NCBI RefSeq assembly: GCF_012221945.1 | Contig: NZ_CP032549.1 | Span: forward strand, 558,001-622,000 | Direction: 5' to 3' | Length of the DNA stretch: 64,000 nucleotides | Source: Glutamicibacter mishrai | GTDB taxonomy: Bacteria; Actinomycetota; Actinomycetes; Actinomycetales; Micrococcaceae | Part shown: positions 9,586 through 19,397 of the stretch, piece by piece | Position numbering within the stretch: position 1 is the stretch's first letter | How the letters are laid out: each line of letters begins with the position of its first letter | The notes under the pieces: model-generated | The model's database searches: none | Told to the model about the DNA's origin: nothing | What the model saw: the letters and a program-made list of their open reading frames with translations, nothing else | Position numbers and translations under genes: made by a program

Positions 9586-9673
9586 TTAAATGGTAGAGCC
9601 CTTTTGGCGTTGCAGTTATTCCCTTGCGGGGCACTGTGTCCAAGCTCATGCCCCACCAGGTCTCCGACAGGAC

Positions 9674-11767
9674 TTATTGCCAGCCGGTAGCCTCCTTGAA
9701 GGCGTCCGCGAACTGGCGCTTGGCACTGAGCACAAACGTCTTGGACAGGTGTGAATCATCCAGGTACGTCGATACATTGCCGATCACAGCTTTGCAGACC
9801 CCGTCGGGGCAGAGCAAGCCTGTCATATCCAATGACACCACCTGCGAGCCGTAATCGTGCTCGGCCAGGAATTCCTGGACGGGGTTGATCTGTGCCAACG
9901 CTTCGTGGGCGGAGCCATCGCAGGCTTCGAGATTACTTGGATTCGAATCGACGCACTCCGGGATGGAGTAGGTGTAGCGCGGGGTATCGCGCATGGCGAT
10001 GACCTGGCTACCGGCATCCAAGAACGGCTGGATGGCTTGAGCGTAGTGGTCCACCATGGTCTCCTGCTCCCCCGGGCTGCGCAGATATTCATCCGGAGCG
10101 GCCACGGTCTTGCTTGCGGTGGTGAGCACCATCTTGGGGGCCAGGCTGGCGACGTATTCTTCTGCGGCGTCCTGGAAGTTAGCGCATTCGGCTTCGTCGC
10201 GGTCTGTCTCGGAACCGTAGCGGCAACCCGGGTGGAAGACCAGAACCCAGCTTCCTCCGGATTCTTCCATCGCGGCAGCGGCAGCCGAGGACCAGTGCTG
10301 CATATGCGAGTCGCCCAGCATGACCAGATCCGGGGAACCATCAAAGTTCCCGCCCTGCTCGCAGAACATGATCCGCTCGTCCTTGGGGTTATTGGATCCG
10401 GCGCAAGGATTGCCTGGGGTCTGCCATTCGTTTTCCAGCTCAGTGGCCAACGGCAGGGTCAGGGCTGCCGGTGACGGGTCCCAGTCATCGGTGGCAGTGG
10501 CACCCGGGTTATCCATGACGGTCTGCGTGGCGGCCATGGCGCGGCGGTGCTCCACATTGTTTTCCCATGCGGTGACCGCCAGGCTGGCAACGCCCATGCC
10601 GATGCCCACCACGGCGACCTGGCTGATGATCTTCAGCCCGGTGTTGGGCATCCACCTCGGGAAGCTGAAGCCATTCTGCCAAGCGATGACCGGCTTCTCG
10701 ATGAATTTGGTGGTGATCCATGAAGCGGCGATGGCTGCTGCGATGAGCAGAGCACCGGCGAAGAAGGAGGCCTTCTCCTTGTGCGAGATTTCAAGGTAGA
10801 AGACCAGCATCGGCCAGTGCCACAGGTACATGCCGTAGGACAGGTCTCCGAGCTTCACCAGCGGCTTGAGCGAGAGCACGCCAGAAGGGTTAGCCCAGGT
10901 ACGAGTTTCCGGTGCGGCAATGATCAATGCGGCAGCAACGGTGGGGATCAGTGCCATGAAGCCGGGGAATTGGCCTTGGACGTCCAGGACTGCGCCGCTG
11001 CCGATGATGGTGGCCATGCCCGCCCAGCCGGTCACGCGGCGGATCTTCTCGGGCAGGGTCGAGAGCCATGGCAGCGCCAAGGCCAGCAAGGAACCGAGGG
11101 CGAATTCCCAGAGGCGCGCACCGGTGTGGAAGTAGGCAACCTGCTGGTTGTTGGCGGTGATGTTGATGGAGAAAGCGAGCGAGCCGATGAAAATGGCTCC
11201 GAAGAAGGCGCCTGCCACCCATGCGAAGTTGAAGCGGGAGAAGAACAGCTTCCAGATCAGCGCGCTAACGGCGAGGACTATTGGCCAGAGGATGAAGATC
11301 TGTCCTTGGACAGACAAGGACCAGAAGTGCTGGAGCGGCGAGGCCGAAGAGGTATTGAACGCGTAGTAGTCGACTTGGTGATTGGCCAGATACCAATTCT
11401 GTTTATAGAACAGGGAGGCCATGGATTGGTCAATCAGTTCCAGCCAACGGGTGCTGGGCAGGATGATCCATGCGGCTACCACCACGCTGATGATGACCAC
11501 TGCCGCTTGCGGGATGAGCCGCGAGAAGCGGTGCAGCCAACCGGTGATCAGCGGCGGGCGCTCGCCACGCGCAATGCGGCGCGCGGTGGACGAGGTAAGG
11601 AAGAAGGCGGAGAGCATCAAGAAGATGTCTACTCCCCCGGAGACCTTGGAGAACCAGATGTGATAGCACATCACCAACAGCACTGCGAGGGCCCGAAGGC
11701 CCTGCAAGTCGACCCGGAAGGCGGCACTTTTGGTGCTTTTTCCGGGTTGGTTGAGGGTGTGAGTCAC
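9674..11767 (-). CDS. Acyltransferase 3 family protein with C-terminal SGNH domain
   Basis: A membrane O-acyltransferase of the OafA/YrhL type, fused to an extracytoplasmic SGNH hydrolase-like domain. Such proteins acetylate surface polysaccharides or peptidoglycan. The N-terminus has FRVDLQGLRALAVLLVMCYHIW, with the conserved R/H pair, and GGVDIFLMLSAFFLTSS. About ten membrane helices follow, to residue 385. The SGNH part (about 440-697) shows LVMLGDSHMQHW (Ser nucleophile block) and, near the end, DDSHLSKTF (the Asp-x-x-His pair). The start is GTG at 11767. It stands alone between guaB and groEL, and the acceptor polymer is unknown. A relation to the capsule precursors made by ugd and glmM elsewhere in the window is possible but not shown. 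Confidence 0.88.
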   Translation of the reverse strand: MTHTLNQPGKSTKSAAFRVDLQGLRALAVLLVMCYHIWFSKVSGGVDIFLMLSAFFLTSSTARRIARGERPPLITGWLHRFSRLIPQAAVVIISVVVAAWIILPSTRWLELIDQSMASLFYKQNWYLANHQVDYYAFNTSSASPLQHFWSLSVQGQIFILWPIVLAVSALIWKLFFSRFNFAWVAGAFFGAIFIGSLAFSINITANNQQVAYFHTGARLWEFALGSLLALALPWLSTLPEKIRRVTGWAGMATIIGSGAVLDVQGQFPGFMALIPTVAAALIIAAPETRTWANPSGVLSLKPLVKLGDLSYGMYLWHWPMLVFYLEISHKEKASFFAGALLIAAAIAASWITTKFIEKPVIAWQNGFSFPRWMPNTGLKIISQVAVVGIGMGVASLAVTAWENNVEHRRAMAATQTVMDNPGATATDDWDPSPAALTLPLATELENEWQTPGNPCAGSNNPKDERIMFCEQGGNFDGSPDLVMLGDSHMQHWSSAAAAAMEESGGSWVLVFHPGCRYGSETDRDEAECANFQDAAEEYVASLAPKMVLTTASKTVAAPDEYLRSPGEQETMVDHYAQAIQPFLDAGSQVIAMRDTPRYTYSIPECVDSNPSNLEACDGSAHEALAQINPVQEFLAEHDYGSQVVSLDMTGLLCPDGVCKAVIGNVSTYLDDSHLSKTFVLSAKRQFADAFKEATGWQ

Positions 11768-12050
11768 AGGCTAAGCTTCCGTCGGGAACTCGGGCAGGTC
11801 ATCGGTCAGACAGATCCTTGACACGTCAGACAACCATTCATGCTACCAATTCACCCTGTGCGTCACCTACAGAGGAGCTCAGTGATTGAACGTCTCGATA
11901 CATTAAATTCACAGACTGTAGTGAGCTGACGTGCGCCGGATTAATTGTGCGTCACCGAGAACCCTCACAGTCCTTTTCGGCGCGTTGATGCTCATCACGC
12001 TGTGCATTTCATGAATTCATCTCGTACTCACCTGCTGGCCATTTCAAGGC
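11768..12050. other. Intergenic region upstream of the acyltransferase
   Basis: This holds the presumed promoter of the acyltransferase (minus strand) and the far end of the groEL transcript. No gene is seen. Confidence 0.3.
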
Positions 12051-12101
12051 AAAAAGAAGCCGCCGCCGGTCCAAGCGAAAACTTGGTCCGGCGGCGGCTT
12101 C
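12051..12101 (-). terminator. Rho-independent terminator of groESL
   Basis: A 20 bp stem with one mismatch (12056-12075 with 12082-12101) has a 6-nt loop and is followed by CTTTTT on the minus strand. It begins 17 nt behind the groEL stop. Confidence 0.92.
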
Positions 12102-12118
12102 ATAGCCTTCACAGCGGC

Positions 12119-13741
<1,623 letters not shown>

Positions 13742-13756
13742 TTAGAGAGGGTGGCG

Positions 13757-14053
13757 TTACTTTACGACAACTGCCAGTACGTCGCGAGCCGAGAGCACCA
13801 GGTACTCTTCGTTGCCGACCTTGACCTCGGTTCCGCCGTACTTCGAGTACAGAACTACGTCGCCTTCAGCAACGTCTACAGGAACGCGGTTGCCCTTGTC
13901 GTCAATGCGGCCTGGGCCTACTGCAACAACGGTGCCTTCCTGTGGCTTTTCCTTGGCGGAGTCTGGGATAACCAGGCCCGAAGCGGTGGTGGTAACGGCT
14001 TCGACCTGCTTGATGACAATGCGGTCTTCGAGCGGCTTGATGGAGACAGACAT
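13757..14053 (-). CDS. groES: Co-chaperonin GroES (10 kDa)
   Basis: The heptameric lid of GroEL, 98 residues. The start is ATG at 14053, behind an AAGGAG ribosome site with proper spacing, giving [16 protein letters not shown]; the upstream frame extension to 14080 is not needed. The mobile loop is [20 protein letters not shown] (residues about 20-39), and the roof segment and terminal [10 protein letters not shown] are typical. First gene of the groES-groEL operon, with a long 5' leader that contains a strong hairpin and a perfect CIRCE element. Confidence 0.98.
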   Translation of the reverse strand: MSVSIKPLEDRIVIKQVEAVTTTASGLVIPDSAKEKPQEGTVVAVGPGRIDDKGNRVPVDVAEGDVVLYSKYGGTEVKVGNEEYLVLSARDVLAVVVK

Positions 14054-14157
14054 GGTCTCTCCTTTTCGTGTATGAACCAATGGTGGTAGGGGTGCGCCCT
14101 ATGGCATTGGACCAACCGTCGTCGCGGTGCCAGTTGGTGGTATCCAGTCAGGCGGTG

Positions 14158-14181
14158 GTTCTGCATGCAAGCATGCAGAAC
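14158..14181 (-). other. 11-bp hairpin in the groES leader
   Basis: GTTCTGCATGC and GCATGCAGAAC form a perfect inverted repeat with a 2-nt centre. It lies between the groES promoter and its start codon, so it will fold in the mRNA about 105 nt before the ATG. It is not followed by a T run on the minus strand. The role is unknown; mRNA stability or a second regulator site are options. Confidence 0.6.
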
Positions 14182-14192
14182 TTCCATCTCTG

Positions 14193-14222
14193 ACTTTAGG
14201 ACGAGCTTTAGCACTCGGTCAA
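14193..14222 (-). promoter_or_regulatory. groES promoter
   Basis: On the minus strand TTGACC (14222-14217) is followed after 18 nt by TAAAGT (14198-14193). The -35 box lies inside the CIRCE spacer, so HrcA would block RNA polymerase directly. Confidence 0.65.
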
Positions 14223-14234
14223 GGCGAGTGCTAA
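14208..14234. promoter_or_regulatory. CIRCE element (HrcA operator)
   Basis: A perfect TTAGCACTC-N9-GAGTGCTAA, the consensus of the heat-shock operator bound by HrcA. It sits at the groES promoter, and only 10 nt separate it from the stop codon of the amino-acid permease gene upstream. Confidence 0.97.
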
Positions 14235-14243
14235 TCAAAGCCC

Positions 14244-15785
14244 TTAGTTCGTCACACCGGTTCGCGCAGAGCGCACAGCCGCCGACTCTTCGATATCTTC
14301 CGGAGCAGTGAGGTCCATCTCGGAAAGCTTGACCACCTTGGACTTGGTAACCAGTCGATGCCCCAGCCACAAACCAAGGAACAGCGGCAAGCCGATGTAG
14401 GAAGAAAGCACTTCCAGGCCATGCCCGGCGAGGACCGCCTGATAGTTCTGGCCAACAATGACCGCGATGAGCATCAGGAACGCCACAATGGGACCGAGCG
14501 GGAAGAACGGCGCGCGGTACGGCAGATCTTTGACGCTGTAACCCTGGGCCAGGTAGCCACGGCGGAAGCGATAGTGCGAGGCAGCGATGCCCACCCAGAC
14601 GATGAATCCGCACAGGCCCGAGACATTAAGCAGCCAGGTATACGCGGCACCCTGGCCCACCAATGCGGTGAGGAACCCGAAGAGCCCTACCGCTGCGGTG
14701 GCCAGCAAAGCCATGACCGGCACGCCGCGGGAGTTGGTCTTTCCGAAGATCTTCGGGGCCTTTCCATCATGGGCCATCGAGTAGAGCATGCGGGTGGAGG
14801 CGTAGAGGCCAGAGTTGCCAGCGGAGAGAATCGCGGTGAGGATGACCGCGTTCATGGCAGCCGCTGCGAAGGCAATGCCAGCGCGCTCGAAGACCAGGGT
14901 GAACGGCGAGGATGCCACATCGGCTTCGCCGCTGGCCAGCAGGCTTGGATCAGCAAATGGGATCAGGCAGCCAATGATGAAGATGGCGCCAATGTAGAAG
15001 AGCATGATGCGCCAGAAAACCCGGCGGATCGCCTTGGGAACTTCGCGGCGCGGATCCTTGGCTTCGCCGGCTGCCACGCCGACCAGCTCGGTGCCTTGGA
15101 AGGAGAACCCAGCAATCATGAATACGGAAATGATGGAAAGCCATCCACCGTGGAAGACGTCTTTGCCTTCTTTCCAGTTGGCGAGCGGATCAGTCTGGGA
15201 TCCGAGAACGCCGAAGATCATCAGGACGCCGGCAGCCAGGAAGGCAATCACTGTGACTACCTTGATCAGGGCCAACCAGAATTCGCCTTCGCCAAAGGCT
15301 TTGGCGGACAGTGCGTTCAGAGCGGTCAATGCGGCGAGGAAGAGTCCTGCCCACACCCAGCCGGGGACATCCGGCAGCCAGAAGCTCATCACGATGCCGG
15401 CGGCGACGAGTTCAGCGGCGACGGTGATGGCCCAGTTGAACCAGTAGTTCCATCCGATGGCAAAGCCGAAGGACGGGGAGACAAATCTGGTGGCGAAGGT
15501 TTGGAAGGACCCGGCCACTGGAATCTTGGCGGTCATCTCCCCCAACGACTGCATCAGCAGGTAGACCATGAGGCCCACTGCAGCGTAAGCGACCAAGGCG
15601 CCGCCTGGTCCGGCCTGCGCAATAGTTCCGCCCGAAGCGACAAACAGGCCTGTGCCGATGGAACCGCCGATGGCGATCATCTGAAGGTGGCGGCTGCTCA
15701 TGCCGCGCTTCAGCTGGTTCTGGGCCAATGGCGCAGGATCTTTCACAGCGGCACTGCCTGACGGAGATTGATTGCTCGACGTCAT
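14244..15785 (-). CDS. Amino acid permease (APC superfamily, LysP/GabP-like)
   Basis: A twelve-helix proton-coupled amino-acid importer of about 513 residues. The first helix has the family signature LKRGMSSRHLQMIAIGGSIGTGLFVASG, and the consensus around helices 3-8 (ELVGVAAGEAKDPRREVPKAIRRVFWRI) is typical of the YAT family that includes LysP, AroP and GabP. Substrate cannot be fixed; the overall pattern is nearest to lysine-type permeases. The start is uncertain: ATG 15785 (AGAG upstream) is given, ATG 15797 or 15821 are alternatives. The gene ends 10 nt before the CIRCE element of groES with no terminator noticed, so read-through into groESL is possible. Confidence 0.85.
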   Translation of the reverse strand: MTSSNQSPSGSAAVKDPAPLAQNQLKRGMSSRHLQMIAIGGSIGTGLFVASGGTIAQAGPGGALVAYAAVGLMVYLLMQSLGEMTAKIPVAGSFQTFATRFVSPSFGFAIGWNYWFNWAITVAAELVAAGIVMSFWLPDVPGWVWAGLFLAALTALNALSAKAFGEGEFWLALIKVVTVIAFLAAGVLMIFGVLGSQTDPLANWKEGKDVFHGGWLSIISVFMIAGFSFQGTELVGVAAGEAKDPRREVPKAIRRVFWRIMLFYIGAIFIIGCLIPFADPSLLASGEADVASSPFTLVFERAGIAFAAAAMNAVILTAILSAGNSGLYASTRMLYSMAHDGKAPKIFGKTNSRGVPVMALLATAAVGLFGFLTALVGQGAAYTWLLNVSGLCGFIVWVGIAASHYRFRRGYLAQGYSVKDLPYRAPFFPLGPIVAFLMLIAVIVGQNYQAVLAGHGLEVLSSYIGLPLFLGLWLGHRLVTKSKVVKLSEMDLTAPEDIEESAAVRSARTGVTN

Positions 15786-15836
15786 TGTCGTTCTCTGCAT
15801 AGATTTCTTCACAGGTGCCATGGAACACCAACGCAA

Positions 15837-16248
15837 GCGAGAATGCGACCTGAGTCACTTCAGTTTTTCCGTGGACAGCTCTCACTCACCGGCCGGAGCA
15901 TCTGTTGGTGGACGCGCGCAGAAGGAGCCGAGCGGCAGACTGTAAATGAGCGGAAGCTTTACCCGCCAGAAGTGTCGGCAGGGTTTTCAAAAGCATTACG
16001 CTTTCTAAACAAATGACGTTCCATGAAGAAGCATCACTTATTCAAGACGGATTCACGTTTCACAATTTCTGGCACAGCAGGCGGATTGAGAATTCAGACT
16101 TTTCCTCAGTGACCCCGCTGATGCGGCTCGCAAAGACGGCCAAATGAATCTGAATATGACGCCAATATGTCACATAGGTCACATCGGGCATCAGCTTGAG
16201 ACCAGTCGCATAACCAAGCAGGCAAGGTATCACCGCTAGGCTTGAACT
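15837..16248. other. Intergenic region between divergent permease and methyltransferase genes
   Basis: No gene is seen. The right end contains two GTCACAT copies 9 nt apart (about 16168-16183). A TAGGCT box (16237-16242) lies 6 nt before the methyltransferase ATG and probably gives a leaderless mRNA. Confidence 0.4.
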
Positions 16249-17490
16249 ATGGCCCAGGCTTCAAACGACTCAACGCTCAACGAACAATTCGCTGCACTGC
16301 TTTCAGCAGAAGGCTGGCAATTGCTCTCCACCATCGATCCATCCATGGTCTCGTCCAAGGATGCAGCGTGGACGCTGAACGAAAAACTGCGCAAGGAGGG
16401 CCACGACCCCCAGGTCGTTCGTGCCGTGATTGCGCAGTCCGAGCTTCGATACAAAGCACGCGTGAAGTTTGGCCCCTTCGCGGATTCATTGATCTTCACC
16501 CCGGCAGGCCTGGAACAGGCAACCAGACTGACCATCGCGGGACTGCATGCACAGCGCTTCACCAAGGCCGGGGCCACCCACGTGGCTGACCTCGGGTGCG
16601 GCATTGGCACCGACTCCATTGCGTTGGCTAGCGCGGGCCTCAAGGTCACCGCGGTGGAGAAAGATGAAACCACCGCAGCAGCCACCACCTTGAACCTGAT
16701 GCCATTTGAAAATGCCACGGTTGTCCACGGCGGTGCTGAGGAAACCGACCTCACCGGCATTGACGGCGTATGGCTGGACCCGGCCCGACGGACCGATGTC
16801 TCAGGAAGCACCCGCCGGCTCTTTGACCCGGAAGCCTTCTCCCCTCCCCTGTCTTTTGTTGAGAAGCTCGTGGACTCAGGCCTTGATGTCGGCGTGAAGC
16901 TGGGCCCGGGCCTGCCCCATGAAGCCATTCCCGCCAATGCCGAATCCGTATGGATTTCGGATCACGGCTCTGTCATTGAAGCCTGCCTGTGGTTCGGCAA
17001 GCTCAAGCGCGAGAATGTTGTTCGCGCAGCCTTGGTCATTGACAAGGACGGTGCCCACGAACTGACCAGCCCGGTAGCAGCCAAAGATGATCCGGTCGCA
17101 GAAGTCGGAGAGCTAGCAGCTCACATCTATGAACCTGATGGCGCGGTAATCCGTTCACACCTGATTTCAAGTCTTCTGGAGACCACCGGTGGCCATCTTT
17201 TAGATGAGCACATTGCGTACTTCACCCACGAAGAGCAGATCTCCACTCCCTTCGCCCGCGGCTACAAGGTCCTGGCGGTCCATGATTACAACGTGAAGAA
17301 GCTTCGCAGCTGGGTCAAGGCCAATGGCATTGGCACTTTGGACATCAAGAAGCGAGGTGTTGACGCCACTCCCGAGGAGCTGCGAAAGATCCTGCTGGCA
17401 GGCGTACCGAAGAGCGCCAAGAACCGGGCAACGTTGATGCTGGCACGTATTGGTGAAAAACGTGTGGCTTTTGAGGTGTCTCCCCACTAA
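16249..17490 (+). CDS. Class I SAM-dependent methyltransferase with THUMP-like C-terminal domain
   Basis: Residues about 90-200 hold a Rossmann methyltransferase fold. Motif I is HVADLGCGIGTDSIALASAGLKVTAVEKD, and WLDPARRTD replaces the usual motif IV, a form seen in this actinobacterial family. Residues about 320-410 (GYKVLAVHDYNVKKLRSWVKANGIGTLDIKKRGVDATPEELRKIL) match the THUMP-like domain of the same proteins, which points to an RNA substrate. The length of 413 is normal. The start ATG 16249 lies 6 nt behind a -10 box. Target base and RNA are unknown. No operon partner. Confidence 0.85.
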   Translation: MAQASNDSTLNEQFAALLSAEGWQLLSTIDPSMVSSKDAAWTLNEKLRKEGHDPQVVRAVIAQSELRYKARVKFGPFADSLIFTPAGLEQATRLTIAGLHAQRFTKAGATHVADLGCGIGTDSIALASAGLKVTAVEKDETTAAATTLNLMPFENATVVHGGAEETDLTGIDGVWLDPARRTDVSGSTRRLFDPEAFSPPLSFVEKLVDSGLDVGVKLGPGLPHEAIPANAESVWISDHGSVIEACLWFGKLKRENVVRAALVIDKDGAHELTSPVAAKDDPVAEVGELAAHIYEPDGAVIRSHLISSLLETTGGHLLDEHIAYFTHEEQISTPFARGYKVLAVHDYNVKKLRSWVKANGIGTLDIKKRGVDATPEELRKILLAGVPKSAKNRATLMLARIGEKRVAFEVSPH

Positions 17491-17644
17491 TCTGAGGTGA
17501 TACACCTCCCACCGGTTCAGTATCCCGTCCGGCGAGTTGCAATATATAGAATAGGTTTGGAGAAACATCGTTTTTCGGTGAATTTTCAGTCCTGTTTTAT
17601 CGGCTCCGGAGTGATCCGCCCGAGACGTCATCACTAGGAGCGCC

Positions 17645-18787
17645 GTGCAAAAAATCGAGTTCGCCCAATCTGCCCAATCAACTATCGGCGTTGAATGGGA
17701 AATCGCCTTGGTCAATCGCGAAGATGCGGACTTGTGCTCGGTAGCTGAAAAAATACTTGATCAGCTCAAGGATGATGCGGGTCTCAGCCACGAGGATGAA
17801 CACCCAACCGTCAAGCCCGAACTACTGATGAATACCGTTGAGGTCGTCACCGGAGTGCACAACACCGTTGCCAGCGCTGCCGAAGAGCTTCGCACCAACG
17901 TGCGCATGCTCAATGACGTTGCCGGTGATCACGGTGTAGACCTCTACTCCGCTGGCTCCCATCCGTTCGCGGCTCCTACCTTGCAGCCAGTGACCGATAA
18001 GGACCGCTACGCCAAGCTCATTGACCGCACCCAGTGGTGGGGCCGCCAGATGGTGATTTACGGCGTGCACGTTCACGTAGGTTTGGACAGCCGAGACAAG
18101 GCACTGCCAATCACCGACGGCCTGATCAACTACCAGCCGCACTTCCAAGCGCTGAGCGCCTCCAGCCCATACTGGGGCGGCGAAGACACCGGCTACGCAT
18201 CACAGCGTTCGCTGATGTTCCAGCAGCTGCCGGCAGCTGGCATCCCTTTCCACTTCAATTCATGGTCTGAATACGAATCCCACATCGCAGACATGCTGCA
18301 TACCGGCGTGATTGATGATGTTTCGGAAATCCGTTGGGATGTTCGCCCGGTGCCTCGTTTCGGCACCGTTGAAATGCGTATCTGCGATGGCTTGAGCTCG
18401 CTGGATGATATTGCCGCGATTACCGCCCTGACCCAGTGCCTGGTTCACGACATGTCCATGTCGATTGAAGCCGGCTACAAGATCCCGATCATGCCAGCCT
18501 GGTTCCGCGTTGAGAACAAGTGGCGTGCAGCCCGCTATGGCCTGGATGCCATCATCATCCTGAACGCCCAGGGTGATGAAATGCTGGTGACTGATCACCT
18601 GCGCGCCGAGGTCAAGCGCCTCGCCCCTGTCGCAGAACAGCTGGGCTGCTCCGAGGAGCTGCAGGGCATCATTCGCTTGATCGAATCCGGAGCCGAGTAC
18701 CAGCGTCAACGCAAGGTCTTCGCCGCTTCGGGCGGAGATTTCCAGGCAGTAGTCCGCGATAACGTAGCGCGGATGAAGTCCGTCTAA
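17645..18787 (+). CDS. Glutamate-cysteine ligase family 2 (YbdK-type carboxylate-amine ligase)
   Basis: An ATP-grasp-like ligase of the GCS2 family, 380 residues, cytosolic. Members join glutamate and an amine such as cysteine. Visible blocks are TIGVEWEIALVN at the start, LLMNTVEVVTGVHNTVASA, GSHPFA, and MVIYGVHVHVGLDSRDKALPI with the paired histidines. RFGTVEMRICDG and a C-terminal RQRKVF segment follow. GTG 17645 has AGGAG 6 nt upstream. Micrococcaceae make mycothiol rather than much glutathione, so the true product is open. It stands alone, with a TATAGAAT-like -10 box near 17543-17550 and a strong terminator behind it. Confidence 0.85.
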   Translation: MQKIEFAQSAQSTIGVEWEIALVNREDADLCSVAEKILDQLKDDAGLSHEDEHPTVKPELLMNTVEVVTGVHNTVASAAEELRTNVRMLNDVAGDHGVDLYSAGSHPFAAPTLQPVTDKDRYAKLIDRTQWWGRQMVIYGVHVHVGLDSRDKALPITDGLINYQPHFQALSASSPYWGGEDTGYASQRSLMFQQLPAAGIPFHFNSWSEYESHIADMLHTGVIDDVSEIRWDVRPVPRFGTVEMRICDGLSSLDDIAAITALTQCLVHDMSMSIEAGYKIPIMPAWFRVENKWRAARYGLDAIIILNAQGDEMLVTDHLRAEVKRLAPVAEQLGCSEELQGIIRLIESGAEYQRQRKVFAASGGDFQAVVRDNVARMKSV

Positions 18788-18858
18788 ACACCACCCAAAA
18801 CGGCGGGTGTAGCGGCGAGAGCCTCGCACTGACCTGATGCGCCAAGCATGCAAGAAGA

Positions 18859-18900
18859 CCTCGGGCGGTAACTGATCATTTGATCAATTACCGCCCGAGG
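18859..18900. terminator. Bidirectional terminator
   Basis: CCTCGGGCGGTAA pairs with TTACCGCCCGAGG, with a further partly paired TGATCA centre. T-rich stretches follow in both directions (TTTCTTCT on plus, TCTTCTT on minus). It serves the ligase gene and the converging MarR gene. Confidence 0.85.
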
Positions 18901-18923
18901 GCTTTCTTCTGCTCTGTCAACGC

Positions 18924-19397
18924 CTAGTCGCGGAAGCGCTCTTCTATCTGCTCTGAGAAACGCAGGAGAAGGGACGCGAGGTCCGAGATGTCTTTCGGTT
19001 CCCATGTGGCAAACAGGTCTTCGTAATCAGCACGAGTTGATTCTTTGATTTCCTGGAACCTCTGCATAGCCATCGGTGTGGGGCTAACCAGATAGACCCG
19101 CGCATCCTGCTGCGAACGCTCCAGCTGGATAAGATCCCACTGCTTGAGATCTTTGAGCTGGCGGGATACTACGGACTTATCCATATGACATCCGGCAACC
19201 AATTTAGAAACCGTCAGATCCTCATCAGGCCTGCGTACGGCACTGAGCAGGACTGCGCGTAGCACCGAGAATCCGGCTCCACGCAGTTCTGGATGGAACA
19301 GCTTGGCGTTGCGCGCCATGCGTCCTTTGACTACGGGAGCCAGGCGGGCAAAGGCCGCCTCGATGTCATCTAGCGATGCGCCGTGGACGTCGTTCAC
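18924..19397 (-). CDS. MarR family transcriptional regulator
   Basis: A winged-helix dimeric regulator of 157 residues. The recognition region reads DLTVSKLVAGCHMDKSVVSRQLKDLKQWDLIQLERSQQDARVYLVSPT, the standard MarR wing. Its ATG overlaps the stop of the preceding exporter gene by 4 nt (ATGA), so the two are translationally coupled. This is the usual layout of a repressor controlling a drug exporter. A palindrome in the promoter of the exporter (21695-21713) is the likely operator. The ligand is unknown. The single Cys (AGCHMD) in the DNA-binding domain is notable, as oxidation-sensing MarR proteins use such residues, but this is speculation. Confidence 0.9.
   Translation of the reverse strand: MNDVHGASLDDIEAAFARLAPVVKGRMARNAKLFHPELRGAGFSVLRAVLLSAVRRPDEDLTVSKLVAGCHMDKSVVSRQLKDLKQWDLIQLERSQQDARVYLVSPTPMAMQRFQEIKESTRADYEDLFATWEPKDISDLASLLLRFSEQIEERFRD

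Noticed and set aside
10781..11821. Plus-strand open frame of 346 codons
   Set aside because: Antisense to the acyltransferase gene and extremely rich in Glu, Gly and His, as expected for a shadow frame.
14358..15761. Plus-strand open frame of 467 codons
   Set aside because: Antisense to the amino-acid permease gene; hydrophilic composition without domains.
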